From Rhodoferax sp. (GTDB lineage: Bacteria > Pseudomonadota > Gammaproteobacteria > Burkholderiales > Burkholderiaceae_C), in assembly GCA_030685025.1 (NCBI GenBank), contig JAUXWC010000049.1:1-36452 (forward strand): 36,452 bases of DNA, in the 5' to 3' direction. This document shows, piece after piece, positions 15,404 to 23,111 of this stretch; the stretch's first letter is position 1; every line of letters starts with the position of its first letter. Position numbers and translations under genes: made by a program. The notes below the pieces were generated by a model that was not told where the DNA came from, did not search any database, and was given only the letters and a program-made list of their open reading frames with translations.

Positions 15404-16563
15404 GCATCATTACCCGCATGGCCAACGCCCTGGGCTTTGAGAAACGCGCTAACGGTGACGGCTACTTTGAAGCCTTTGGCGCACTTCGCACCGGGGGCAC
15501 TGTCACACCAGAATCAGCGCAATCAGTCGCTGCCTGTTATGCGGCCGTGGCTGCTATCTCCGAGGCCATTGGATCGCTACCCTTGCACCTGTACAAACGA
15601 GACGGTGACGACCGCATCAAGGCTGTCGACCATCCCCTGTATGCCGTGCTGCATCACGCACCCAACGGCCAACAATCGGCGGTAGAGCTGCGCGAGTGGC
15701 TCACGTCCTGCATGTTGTTACGTGGCAATGGGTATGCACGCATCGTAAGAGGCAGTGACGGCCAAGTTCGTGAGCTGCTGCCGCTGGCACCTGAGCGCGT
15801 CAACGTGCTACGCAAGGGCGACAACATCGGCGGTTATGACTACGCCAACCGTGACGGCATCATCGAGCGCCTGCTACCTGGTGAGGTGTTTCACCTGCGC
15901 CATCGTGCTGGTGCTGATCCGCTGATCGGCGTGAGTCCCATTCAAGCCGCAAGGGCCGTTATCGAGCTGGCAATCGCTGAATCTGAGCATGGGACAACGA
16001 CCTTCCGCAACGGCACCCGCTTGTCTGGATTGTTGAAGATACCCTGCAAGCTCAATTACGAGCAAAAAGCCAGCCTTACTAGTTCGTGGAATACGCAACA
16101 CGCGGGAGTAGGCAACAGCGGGCGCACGGCAATACTCGAAAGCGGGACCGAGTTTCAACCGCTTTCAATGAGTTTGGAAGACAGCGACTTCGTTGCATCG
16201 CGCCGCTTCAGCACTGAGGAAGTAGCCCGCATATTCAAGATACCGCCCGTCCTGATCGGTGATCTGTCTCACGCCAATTTCAGTAACTCCGTGGAAATGG
16301 CCCGCTGGTTCATCGTGCATACGCTGGGCCGCTACATGACGGCATGGGAGCAGGCAATCAGCCGCCAGCTACTCACGCCAGCAGGCGCACGCATCTACTT
16401 TGCCGAGCACAGTGCTGACGCTATGTTGCGTGGTGACTCTACCGGCCGCGCATCGTTCTATGAGTCGGGCATCCGTGCCGGCTGGATGCTGCCAAGTGAG
16501 GCCCGCCGCCTTGAAAATTTAAGCGTGATTGAAGGGATTGATGATGTCAAAGCCCTGGCTTAA
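15400..16563 (+). CDS. Phage portal protein (HK97 type)
   Basis: The 387-residue portal forms the 12-mer ring through which DNA enters the head. Typical features are QSVAACYAAVAAISEAIGSLPLHLYKR, the wing region, TTTFRNGTRLSGLLK, and ARIFKIPPVLIGDLSHANFSN. GTG 15400 is chosen: GGAG lies 8 bp upstream and it overlaps the protease stop (GTGA). An earlier GTG at 15382 lacks this. The last 23 bases overlap the HNH start. No head-tail adaptor genes follow, unlike in a full HK97-like phage. Confidence 0.92.
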   Translation: MSIITRMANALGFEKRANGDGYFEAFGALRTGGTVTPESAQSVAACYAAVAAISEAIGSLPLHLYKRDGDDRIKAVDHPLYAVLHHAPNGQQSAVELREWLTSCMLLRGNGYARIVRGSDGQVRELLPLAPERVNVLRKGDNIGGYDYANRDGIIERLLPGEVFHLRHRAGADPLIGVSPIQAARAVIELAIAESEHGTTTFRNGTRLSGLLKIPCKLNYEQKASLTSSWNTQHAGVGNSGRTAILESGTEFQPLSMSLEDSDFVASRRFSTEEVARIFKIPPVLIGDLSHANFSNSVEMARWFIVHTLGRYMTAWEQAISRQLLTPAGARIYFAEHSADAMLRGDSTGRASFYESGIRAGWMLPSEARRLENLSVIEGIDDVKALA

Positions 16564-17008
16564 GTTGGAAGACATTCGCACCGACCGCTGGACGAAAGCG
16601 AAGAACGGGCGACTGCTGCCGCTCAACTCTGCCGCATGGCGCAAACTGCGTGCCTCTGTGTTGGATTGTGAACCGCTCTGTCGCCATTGCACGGCACGCG
16701 GGTTGACTGTGCCGGCGACCGACCTCGATCACCGGGATAACAATCCCGCGAACAACGAGCCGGTGAACCTGCAACCGATGTGCCATGAATGCCACTCACG
16801 CAAGACAGCACGCGACATGGGCGGCAGTGTGCGTATGGGCTGCGATACCAACGGGACGCCACTTGACCAAGCGCATCACTGGAATAAGCCAGCCACGGGG
16901 GCTATGGTGATTCCCACGGGGGGTATGGCTGAAAGATCGCGGGGGACTGACGGTGCTGAACCGTATGTGCTCCCTTCAATCAACGCTAACTCTGAAAGTC
17001 GGGCATGA
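16541..17008 (+). CDS. HNH endonuclease of the packaging module
   Basis: This 155-residue protein carries a full HNH motif: CRHC (first zinc pair), DLDHRDN (catalytic His), NNEPVNLQPMCHECH (Asn, second Cys pair and final His). HNH proteins next to terS and terL in HK97-like phages act with the terminase in cutting cos ends. ATG 16541 (or the adjacent 16544) follows AAGGGA. It overlaps the portal end, and its own stop overlaps terS as ATGA. The C-terminal 60 residues look disordered. The HNH-TerS-TerL order indicates cos-type packaging. Confidence 0.88.
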   Translation: MMSKPWLKLEDIRTDRWTKAKNGRLLPLNSAAWRKLRASVLDCEPLCRHCTARGLTVPATDLDHRDNNPANNEPVNLQPMCHECHSRKTARDMGGSVRMGCDTNGTPLDQAHHWNKPATGAMVIPTGGMAERSRGTDGAEPYVLPSINANSESRA

Positions 17009-17475
17009 AAGCAACGCCTAAACGCAACCGTTCCGACTCTGCAAGTGCTGCTGTCCGAGCCGCCCAAGCTGTCGCATTAGGCCCGCTCGATCCACCTGCC
17101 CATGTTGCGCTGCGTCCTGGTGATCGCCCATTCTGGAATGCCATCGTGACAAGCCGCGCCCGCGACACATGGACGGCGATTGACCTTTGCACCGCTGGCA
17201 ACCTGGCACGCAGTCAGGCAGACATTGAGCGCCTGCAGCAAGTGGTTGACCAAAACGGCTACATCATGGAAGACGGCAAACTGAACCCGGCCGCTGTCCT
17301 GGTGGAGACGCTGACCAAGCGCACTGTGAGCCTGGCACGCGCCCTGCACGTTCACGCGGTGGCAACCGTGGGTGAATCAAAAGACGGCCGCAAGGCGCTG
17401 GCCAACGAGCGCAACGCCGCCCAAGACGATGACGACCTGATCCCAACATTAAGCCCGGTTGTCGGGTTGCTATGA
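17005..17475 (+). CDS. terS: Terminase small subunit (TerS, P27-like)
   Basis: The 156-residue protein has the usual TerS plan: a basic disordered N-terminus, a helical core (RPFWNAIVTSRARDTWTAIDLCTAGNLARSQADIERLQQVV), then SLARALHVHA. TerS recognises the packaging site and delivers DNA to the large subunit. An island-specific TerS would direct packaging of island rather than helper DNA. The start overlaps the HNH stop (ATGA). A 86-bp structured gap separates it from terL. Confidence 0.82.
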   Translation: MKATPKRNRSDSASAAVRAAQAVALGPLDPPAHVALRPGDRPFWNAIVTSRARDTWTAIDLCTAGNLARSQADIERLQQVVDQNGYIMEDGKLNPAAVLVETLTKRTVSLARALHVHAVATVGESKDGRKALANERNAAQDDDDLIPTLSPVVGLL

Positions 17476-17510
17476 AAAATGGAGCACAGTGCAATAGTCA
17501 AAATAAATCA

Positions 17511-17543
17511 GGCACGTTTATTGCGGGGTGCAAGGTACGTGCC
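17511..17543 (+). promoter_or_regulatory. Symmetric two-part hairpin upstream of terL
   Basis: GGCACGT (17511-17517) pairs with ACGTGCC (17537-17543). Inside, after 3-nt bulges on each side, TTGC (17521-17524) pairs with GCAA (17530-17533) around GGGGT. ATAGTC (17494-17499) lies before it, and ATGACTAT overlaps the terL start after it. It could control terL translation, end the terS transcript, or be part of a cos site. The sequence alone does not decide. Confidence 0.5.
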
Positions 17544-17561
17544 ATGCTGTTTTAATAGTAT

Positions 17562-19073
17562 ATGACTATGACACGCGCCGAACGGGTGACTGCCTTCATT
17601 GAAAAATGGTGTCTCACGCCAGACGGTGCGTTTGTCGGCAAACCCATGCTGCTGGCTGAATTTCAAAAGCAGTTCATCAGGGACGTTTACGACAACCCGG
17701 CCGGCACGCGCCGCGCCATCCTGAGCGTGAGCAGGAAAAACGGAAAAAGTGGCTTGCTCGCTGGCCTGCTGCTGGCGCACCTTGTCGGACCTGAAGCGAA
17801 GCAAAACGCGCAACTGGTGTCGGGCGCAATGAGCCGGGACCAAGCCGCGCTAGTGTTCAACCTGGCCAGCAAGATGGTGCAGCTATCGCCCAAGCTGTCG
17901 GCCATCGTGAGAATCATCCCATCGGGCAAGCGCCTGCTGGGCCTGCCACTCAACACCGAGTACAAGGCCCTGGCTGCTGACGGCAAGACTGCCCACGGAC
18001 TTTCACCAGTTTTTGCGGTGCTCGACGAAATCGGTCAAGTGCGTGGCCCGCAATCCGACTTCATTGACGCCATCACGACATCGCAGGGAGCGCACGCCGC
18101 GCCGCTGCTGATCGCTATTTCAACGAGCGCAGCCAACGACGCCGATTTACTGAGCGTGTGGATTGACGACGCCAAAAGCAGCAAAGACCCGCGCATTGTG
18201 TCGCACGTCTATGCAGCGCCCGCAGGCTGCGACCTTATGGACGAAAGCGCCTGGCGGGCCGCAAACCCTGCCCTGGGCCTGTTCCGCAGCCTGGACGATC
18301 TCAGAGAGCAGTTGACGCAGGCGCAGCGTATGCCTTCAATGGAAAACAGCGCCCGCAATCTGCTACTGAATCAGCGAATCAGCACGGTGAGTCCCTTCAT
18401 ATCGCCATCCGTGTGGCAATCATGCGCTGGTGCTGTCCTGCCCTTTGGTGACGCGCCGGTGTACTGCGGCTTGGACCTGAGCGCCCGCACCGACTTAACC
18501 GCGCTGGTGCTGATCGGCAAAGTGGCCGGCCAGTGGCAAGTTGTCCCGCACTTTTGGACACCTGAGCAAGGGCTACGCGACCGGGCTGCACGCGACCGGG
18601 CACCCTATGACGTGTGGCACCGGCAAGGCTACCTACACAGCACACCCGGCCACACGATTGATTACGAGTTTGTCGCCAGTGATATGGCCGCGATTCTGTC
18701 CGGGCTGAATGTTCAATGTGTTGCCTTTGACCGCTGGCGCATTGACCTACTCAAAAAAGAGCTGGACAAGATTGGTTGTGATGTTCCGCTGATCCCCTGG
18801 GGGCAAGGCTTCAAAGATATGGCCCCGGCACTCGACAACCTGGAGGCCGAATTGCTTAACGCCCGTGTCAATCATGGCGGGCATCCCGTCCTGACCATGT
18901 GCGCCGCTAACGCCATCGTAGTGAAAGACCCAGCGGGAGGCCGCAAGTTGGACAAGGGCCGCGCTACCGGGCGCATAGACGGCCTGCAAGCGATGGCCCA
19001 AGCCTTCGGAGCTGCTGCCCAAGCCATTGACGAACAAGAGGTTTACGCCAGTGGCGCATTCACATTTATCTAA
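17562..19073 (+). CDS. terL: Terminase large subunit (TerL)
   Basis: A 503-residue packaging motor. The ATPase half has SRKNGKSGL (Walker A, Lys62-Ser63) and FAVLDEIGQ (Walker B, Asp155-Glu156). The nuclease half has CGLDLSARTDLTAL (Asp305, Asp311), AFDRWRIDLLKKEL, and GRIDGLQAMAQAFGA with the last acidic residue. Start choice is uncertain: ATG 17562 or 17568, both without a clear ribosome site. The first reads ATGACTATG, like the capsid start region. It is the last clear gene of the island. Confidence 0.93.
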   Translation: MTMTRAERVTAFIEKWCLTPDGAFVGKPMLLAEFQKQFIRDVYDNPAGTRRAILSVSRKNGKSGLLAGLLLAHLVGPEAKQNAQLVSGAMSRDQAALVFNLASKMVQLSPKLSAIVRIIPSGKRLLGLPLNTEYKALAADGKTAHGLSPVFAVLDEIGQVRGPQSDFIDAITTSQGAHAAPLLIAISTSAANDADLLSVWIDDAKSSKDPRIVSHVYAAPAGCDLMDESAWRAANPALGLFRSLDDLREQLTQAQRMPSMENSARNLLLNQRISTVSPFISPSVWQSCAGAVLPFGDAPVYCGLDLSARTDLTALVLIGKVAGQWQVVPHFWTPEQGLRDRAARDRAPYDVWHRQGYLHSTPGHTIDYEFVASDMAAILSGLNVQCVAFDRWRIDLLKKELDKIGCDVPLIPWGQGFKDMAPALDNLEAELLNARVNHGGHPVLTMCAANAIVVKDPAGGRKLDKGRATGRIDGLQAMAQAFGAAAQAIDEQEVYASGAFTFI

Positions 19074-19245
19074 TTCCCTGAGCTGGGCGGGGCTGCGCGA
19101 GCAGATGACCCCAGACGCGATTAGTCGGTTCGTGCGCGTACCAAAAACACCGAACGCCAGCGGCAAGGCTACCCCAGAACAACGACAGAGCGATTCTGTC
19201 CGCGCAGGCTGGCTTTCTACCTTGCGCGGCTGGCACCTATTTTGA
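19051..19245 (+). CDS. Possible small island protein overlapping the terL end
   Basis: A GTG-started frame (64 residues) overlaps the last 23 bases of terL and continues to TGA 19243-19245. It is basic with a Trp-rich tail (SDSVRAGWLSTLRGWHLF). A TTG 24 bp earlier is an alternative start. It could be a cargo or adaptor gene, but no homology is visible and chance is a real option. Confidence 0.3.
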   Translation: MAHSHLSNSLSWAGLREQMTPDAISRFVRVPKTPNASGKATPEQRQSDSVRAGWLSTLRGWHLF

Positions 19246-19256
19246 AAGACCAACAT

Positions 19257-19320
19257 GCTCAACATGCTCAAGGTGCTCAACCTTCAAAACGTGAGCACCT
19301 TGAGCACCTTGATTTTTTCA
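19257..19320 (+). repeat. GCTCAA iteron array 2 with 15-bp perfect palindrome
   Basis: GCTCAA at 19257, 19266 and 19275 keeps the 9-bp period of array 1. TGCTCAAGGTGCTCA (19265-19279) is inverted perfectly at 19292-19306 around a 12-nt loop. Both arrays share the 16-bp core GCTCAAGGTGCTCAAC. Here a T-run (19313-19318) follows, so it can also act as a terminator for the packaging operon. Confidence 0.7.
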
Positions 19321-19386
19321 TGGGGATTTTCAGGGCTGCGTTCGCTGAATTTGGGCAGCAAAAAAACCGAAAAACCGCATTTGCTT

Positions 19387-19411
19387 ATTGATGGGTTTAT
19401 TGATGGGAACA
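19387..19411 (+). repeat. Right pair of ATTGATGGG repeats
   Basis: ATTGATGGG at 19387-19395 and 19399-19407, period 12 bp, in the same orientation and with the same period as the left pair. ATTGATGGGAACA (19399-19411) is identical to 9258-9270. They lie about 40-65 bp from the right attachment core and are probable integrase arm sites. Confidence 0.5.
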
Positions 19412-19434
19412 AAAACAAAACGCCCCGAAGGGCG
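19411..19434 (-). terminator. Island-supplied terminator for tRNA-Ser
   Basis: On the minus strand CGCCC-TTCG-GGGCG (19434-19421), a UUCG tetraloop hairpin, is followed by TTTTGTTTTTG. It starts 17 nt after the tRNA 3' end. Since it lies inside the attachment cores, it belongs to the island and replaces the native terminator now at 9085-9120. Confidence 0.7.
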
Positions 19435-19450
19435 CATGTTTATTGACTTA

Positions 19451-19465
19451 CTGGCGGAGAGGGCG
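19451..19465. repeat. Right attachment core (attR)
   Basis: The 15-bp copy CTGGCGGAGAGGGCG lies at the 3' end of tRNA-Ser and includes the CCA triplet. It matches 9124-9138 exactly, and the tRNA stays whole. Confidence 0.85.
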
Positions 19466-19541
19466 GGATTCGAACCCGCGGAGGGTTTTACCCCTCGCAC
19501 GCTTTCCAGGCGTGTGACTTAAACCGCTCATCCACCTCTCC
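19452..19541 (-). tRNA. tRNA-Ser (anticodon GGA)
   Basis: A 90-nt class II tRNA with encoded CCA. The acceptor stem is GGAGAGG with CCTCTCC. The anticodon stem-loop is CACGC-CTGGAAA-GCGTG, giving anticodon GGA at 19505-19507. A long variable arm follows, then the T-arm GCGGG-TTCGAAT-CCCGC. It reads UCC and UCU codons. It is the integration site of the 10.3-kb island, whose left core copies the 3' end. Confidence 0.96.
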
Positions 19542-19603
19542 GAAGCCTGCTATTCTAGCGCAAGCCGTCCCTCACCACCCCTCGATGCAAGTCGAGAGGA
19601 TAC

Positions 19604-19631
19604 AAAAAAGCCACCTCACGGTGGCTTTTTT
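19604..19631. terminator. Bidirectional terminator after the LivK-type gene
   Basis: AAAAAAGCCACC and GGTGGCTTTTTT form a 12-bp stem with a TCAC loop (19604-19615 and 19620-19631). It stops minus-strand transcripts from the substrate-binding-protein gene. Confidence 0.85.
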
Positions 19632-19649
19632 GCGTGCGCGGAACTGGGA

Positions 19650-20780
19650 TCAGTTCAGGGCAATCTTCTTGCTATCCTTGTAGGTGTACAGGGTCATGGC
19701 GGGGTTCTTCAACTCGCCATTGGACTCGAACTGCACCTTGGTGGTGATGCCCTGGTAATTGGTCTCGCCCAGCTTCGACACATAAACCTTGGGATCCGCG
19801 CTGCCGGCACGCTTCATGGCATCGACCAGAACGTGGACAGCATCATAGGTATAGGGGCTGTACACCTGGAACTGGCCCGGGTACTTGGTGTCGTAACGCT
19901 TCTTCCATGCCGCGCCGCCGGGCATTTTGTCGAGGGACGCGCCGCCTTCGGCACACACCACGTTTTCCAGCGTCTTGGCGCCGGCGGACTGCTTGATCAG
20001 GTCCATCGTGCAGATGCCATCGCCACCGAAGTACTTGACGTTGGTCATGCCGAGTTGCTCCATCTGGCGCAGCATCGGGCCAGCCTGAGGATCCATGCCA
20101 CCGAAGAACACGCCGTCGGGGTTCTTTGACTTGATAGCGGTGAGGATGGACATGAAGTCGACCGACTTGTCGGTGGTGAACTGCTCGTCAACAATCTCGA
20201 TGCCCTTGGACTTGGCAACGGTCTTGAACACTGTGGCGACGCCCTGACCGTAGGCGGTACGGTCATCAATGATGGCGATGCGCTTGAGCTTGAGCTTGTC
20301 GGCCGCATGGGCAGCCAGGCCAGCGCCAAGCGCATTGTCATTGGCCAACAGGCGCCAAGTGGTCTTGTAGCCAGGCTTGGTCAAATTGGGATTGGTAGCG
20401 GAGGGTGTGACGTGCGGAATACCGCAGTCGTTGTAGATCTTGGAAGCAGGGATCGTGGTACCCGAGTTCAGGTGGCCAGCCACGCCGGCAACCTTGGCGT
20501 CGCACAGCTTTTGCGCGACCGCTGCACCTTGCTTGGGATCGGCCGCGTCGTCTTCAGCGACCAATTCGAGCTTGACTTTCTTCCCGCCGATCATCACGCC
20601 AGCGGCGTTCAGATCTTCAATGGCCATGCGAGCGCCGTTCTCGTTGTCTTTTCCGTAGGCAGCCTGAGCTCCGGAAATAGGGGCCACGTGACCGATCTTG
20701 ACGACCATGTCCTGCGCCATCGCCACACCAGCAGCAGCGGCAATAGCGGCAGCAACAGTAACTTTCAATTTCATTTGCAT
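19650..20780 (-). CDS. Branched-chain amino-acid ABC transporter substrate-binding protein
   Basis: This 376-residue periplasmic binding protein of the LivK type (Peripla_BP_6) captures Leu/Ile/Val-like substrates for an ABC importer. The signal peptide MKLKVTVAAAIAAAAGVAMA precedes an AMA-Q cleavage site. The body has KIGHVAPISGAQAAYGKDNENG, VAGVAGHLNSGTTIPAS, and VYSPYTYDAV near the C-terminus. ATG 20780 is chosen because GGAG lies upstream and it directly precedes the signal peptide; an earlier frame start lacks both. No permease or ATPase genes are adjacent, so it is an orphan here, as is common in Burkholderiales. Confidence 0.92.
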   Translation of the reverse strand: MQMKLKVTVAAAIAAAAGVAMAQDMVVKIGHVAPISGAQAAYGKDNENGARMAIEDLNAAGVMIGGKKVKLELVAEDDAADPKQGAAVAQKLCDAKVAGVAGHLNSGTTIPASKIYNDCGIPHVTPSATNPNLTKPGYKTTWRLLANDNALGAGLAAHAADKLKLKRIAIIDDRTAYGQGVATVFKTVAKSKGIEIVDEQFTTDKSVDFMSILTAIKSKNPDGVFFGGMDPQAGPMLRQMEQLGMTNVKYFGGDGICTMDLIKQSAGAKTLENVVCAEGGASLDKMPGGAAWKKRYDTKYPGQFQVYSPYTYDAVHVLVDAMKRAGSADPKVYVSKLGETNYQGITTKVQFESNGELKNPAMTLYTYKDSKKIALN

Positions 20781-20915
20781 AGAGAACTCCAGAAAAAAGC
20801 TAGGGTAAGCCGAATGTGAACAATCCAGTTCGACACCCGGCACGATACCCCAATCCGTGGCCTGTCAACATAGGGTTGACACCAACCCGCAACAAGAATG
20901 CAACATTAATTCAGC

Positions 20916-21209
20916 TTATGCGTCGCGACGCTTGGCCTGCAAAGCATTGCTCACCGCATGGCGCACCAGGGTCTCCAAATCACGCTTGAGCAGAGGCCGC
21001 AGCGTTTCCAGTTGCTCCAGCACCATTTGGTCGATCGCCGCGCCAAGGCGTTGCTCCATCGACAACTCGACTTCCTTGAGCACGCGCTGGACCAGGCCTT
21101 CCGCCTCGTAGTCAATCCGTTTGGGTTCCCGTTTGACTGCGGTCTTGCGCACGACCTCGGTCAAGGTCGGTACAAAACGGGACGGGGGCTTGGGTACCGT
21201 TGACATCAT
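20916..21209 (-). CDS. Small hypothetical protein downstream of holC
   Basis: The 97-residue protein begins MMSTVPKPPSRFVPTLTEVV, then a basic patch, then a long amphipathic helical region (VQRVLKEVELSMEQRLGAAIDQMVLEQLETLRPLLKRD...). The ATG overlaps the holC stop (ATGATG), so it is the last gene of a pepA-holC operon. Similar small genes (possibly DUF2486-like) follow holC in Burkholderiales, but I am not sure of the family. The coiled-coil character suggests a protein-binding role. Confidence 0.7.
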   Translation of the reverse strand: MMSTVPKPPSRFVPTLTEVVRKTAVKREPKRIDYEAEGLVQRVLKEVELSMEQRLGAAIDQMVLEQLETLRPLLKRDLETLVRHAVSNALQAKRRDA

Positions 21210-21640
21210 TGCCCGCCTTGACTGGACAGGTCGTGCCGGGTGATGCCGCAACCATGCGCCAGGTAGTGTTTCCAGCGATCGCGTGCCATTTGTCGCTCGG
21301 TCTCATCCTGAGCCACCACTTCGGTTACCCGCTCGAATTGTTCAAAACCGGCGGGAACGCCCTCTCCCAGATTGAGCAAGAGCTGGCGATGCGCCGGCGC
21401 GTCCAGGCTGCTCGCCAGCACAATGGGCGAGCGCACCACGACGTAAGGGTCCGCCGGCGCCAGGCAGTGTGGCAAGAACTCGGTCTCCGACACCGCCCAC
21501 AAGGCTCGATCGAGCGTGCGCAAGGTCTCTGGCATGCCAATCACCACCACTTGCGCTTTCTGGTTGACCGCTTTGCGCAACCACCGGCAGGCGTAGGCCA
21601 GTCGATCGTTGACGTTGAAATGAAAGGCGACGGCCGTCAC
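21206..21640 (-). CDS. holC: DNA polymerase III chi subunit
   Basis: HolC (144 residues) links the clamp-loader complex to SSB during replication. It starts TAVAFHFNVNDRLAYACRWLRKA, continues VVVIGMPETLRTLDRALWAVSETEFLPHC, and has the IVLAS and LLLNLGEGVPAGFEQFERVTEVVAQDE segments typical of the family. The GTG start overlaps the pepA stop (GTGA), indicating translational coupling. A longer frame upstream lies inside pepA and is not real. Confidence 0.9.
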   Translation of the reverse strand: MTAVAFHFNVNDRLAYACRWLRKAVNQKAQVVVIGMPETLRTLDRALWAVSETEFLPHCLAPADPYVVVRSPIVLASSLDAPAHRQLLLNLGEGVPAGFEQFERVTEVVAQDETERQMARDRWKHYLAHGCGITRHDLSSQGGQ

Positions 21641-23082
21641 TTGGAGGGGGTCTGAGCCAACAGGTAGTCCAGCAGTAAACCAACCGGGCGGCCTGTGGCG
21701 CCCTTGGCCGGCCCGCTTTTCCAGGCGGTACCGGCAATGTCCAGGTGCGCCCAGTCGTACTTGGTGGCAAACCGTTGCAGAAACTTGGCCGCCGTGATGG
21801 CACCGCCGGCGCGTGCGCCCACGTTGGCCACATCCGCGAAATTGGTCTTGATGCCTTCGGCATACTCTTCGTCCAGGGGCAGGCGCCAGCAAGGGTCCAA
21901 CGCGCAATCTCCGGCCGCCAACAGTGCCGTGGCCAGTTCCTCACTAGTCGAGAACATGCCGCTGCGCACGCCGCCCAGGGCAATCATGCAGGCGCCGGTC
22001 AGGGTGGCGATGTCGATCACAGCACGCGGTTTGAAGCGCTCCGCGTAACTCAGCGCGTCACACAAGACCAGCCGACCTTCCGCGTCGGTATTGAGAATTT
22101 CGATGGTCTGGCCACTCATGCTGGTCACCACATCGCTGGGCTTGACGGCACGGCCATTGGGCAGGTTTTCACAGGCAGGGATCAGCCCGACCACGTTGAT
22201 CGCGGGCTGCAGCTCGGCCAGTGCGCGGAACACGCCCAGCACACTGGCGGCGCCAGACATGTCGAACTTCATCTCGTCCATGTCGGCGCCGGGCTTCAGG
22301 GAGATGCCCCCGCTGTCGAACGTGATGCCCTTGCCAACCAGGACAGTGGGGGCCTGCGCCTTGGCGGCGCCGTGGTAGCGCAACACAATGAAACGCAACG
22401 GTTCGTCCGAGCCCTGCGCCACGGCCATGAAAGAACCCATCTTCAGTTTGGCCACCTCCTTCGGCCCCAACACCGAGCAGTCGACCCGAGGGTACTTCGC
22501 CAGCGCCTTGGCCGCCGTTGCCAGCAGAGTCGGGGTGGCGTAGTTGGCGGGGCGATTGGCCCACTCCTTGGCGTACTCGATACCCTTGACCGCCGCGACC
22601 GCCCGCTCGAACTGCGGCTTGCGGGCCGCCACGTTGGCTACGCCGACCACGACCCGGTTCAGGGTTCGCCCTTCGGGTTTGGATTTGGTGGTGGTGTACA
22701 CATAACTGGCTTCGGTCACCGCGAGCAAGGCGGCGCGCACGCCGTCGTCGGTCGGTGCGTCGGCAAAACATATTGCCAGACGTTTCACCGAGCTCGATTT
22801 GATCGCCGCCACGCCTGCGGCGACCGCCTGGCGCACCTGCTTGGCCGAACCGTCCCCCGCCCCCAGCAACACCGCGCGCGTACAAGCCAGGCCCGGTGCC
22901 CGGTAAACCTGCAGCAGCTTGCCCGGCTTGGTTTCCAGATCACCCGCCTTGAGTGCCTGATCCACCAGCACCGACAAAGCGTCCTTGCCGGCACATGAAT
23001 CGCCCGACACGAGCACCAGCAACGCGTCGCATTTCTCGGCGGCCGCCGTGGCGAGATCGAGCCTCTTGAGTTCAAAGTTCAT
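21637..23082 (-). CDS. pepA: Leucyl aminopeptidase (M17)
   Basis: This 481-residue cytosolic metallopeptidase removes N-terminal residues. The two-metal site is complete: Lys251 and Asp256 in VGKGITFDSGG, Asp274, and Asp333 and Glu335 in the signature NTDAEGRL, with Arg337. Length fits the PepA family. In enterobacteria PepA also acts as a DNA-binding regulator, which cannot be judged here. It heads the pepA-holC-small gene operon and is divergent from lptF, with only 29 bp between the starts. Confidence 0.95.
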   Translation of the reverse strand: MNFELKRLDLATAAAEKCDALLVLVSGDSCAGKDALSVLVDQALKAGDLETKPGKLLQVYRAPGLACTRAVLLGAGDGSAKQVRQAVAAGVAAIKSSSVKRLAICFADAPTDDGVRAALLAVTEASYVYTTTKSKPEGRTLNRVVVGVANVAARKPQFERAVAAVKGIEYAKEWANRPANYATPTLLATAAKALAKYPRVDCSVLGPKEVAKLKMGSFMAVAQGSDEPLRFIVLRYHGAAKAQAPTVLVGKGITFDSGGISLKPGADMDEMKFDMSGAASVLGVFRALAELQPAINVVGLIPACENLPNGRAVKPSDVVTSMSGQTIEILNTDAEGRLVLCDALSYAERFKPRAVIDIATLTGACMIALGGVRSGMFSTSEELATALLAAGDCALDPCWRLPLDEEYAEGIKTNFADVANVGARAGGAITAAKFLQRFATKYDWAHLDIAGTAWKSGPAKGATGRPVGLLLDYLLAQTPSK

Positions 23083-23111
23083 AATCCGTCCTGTCTTTTA
23101 CTTAACGCTCA

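Larger units (their letters stand above)
9124..19465. mobile_element. Capsid-forming PICI-like satellite island in tRNA-Ser
   Basis: The element is bounded by identical 15-bp repeats, CTGGCGGAGAGGGCG, at 9124-9138 and 19451-19465. The right copy is the 3' end of tRNA-Ser(GGA). Inside, in one direction, are integrase, two micro-ORFs, AlpA, an unknown protein, primase, helicase, HK97 capsid, prohead protease, portal, HNH nuclease, TerS and TerL. I find no tail, tape-measure, baseplate, holin, lysin or CI-like gene. Gene order and size match capsid-forming phage-inducible chromosomal islands. All main genes look intact, which argues against a decayed prophage. Confidence 0.8.

Noticed and set aside
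9124-19465. Gene transfer agent or ordinary decayed prophage
   Set aside because: GTAs lack an integrase, att sites and a replication module. A decayed prophage would be expected to show broken genes or tail remnants, and I see none.
21745-22998. A 417-codon plus-strand frame opposite pepA
   Set aside because: It is antisense to intact pepA, with Arg/Gly/His-rich shadow composition and no recognisable motif.
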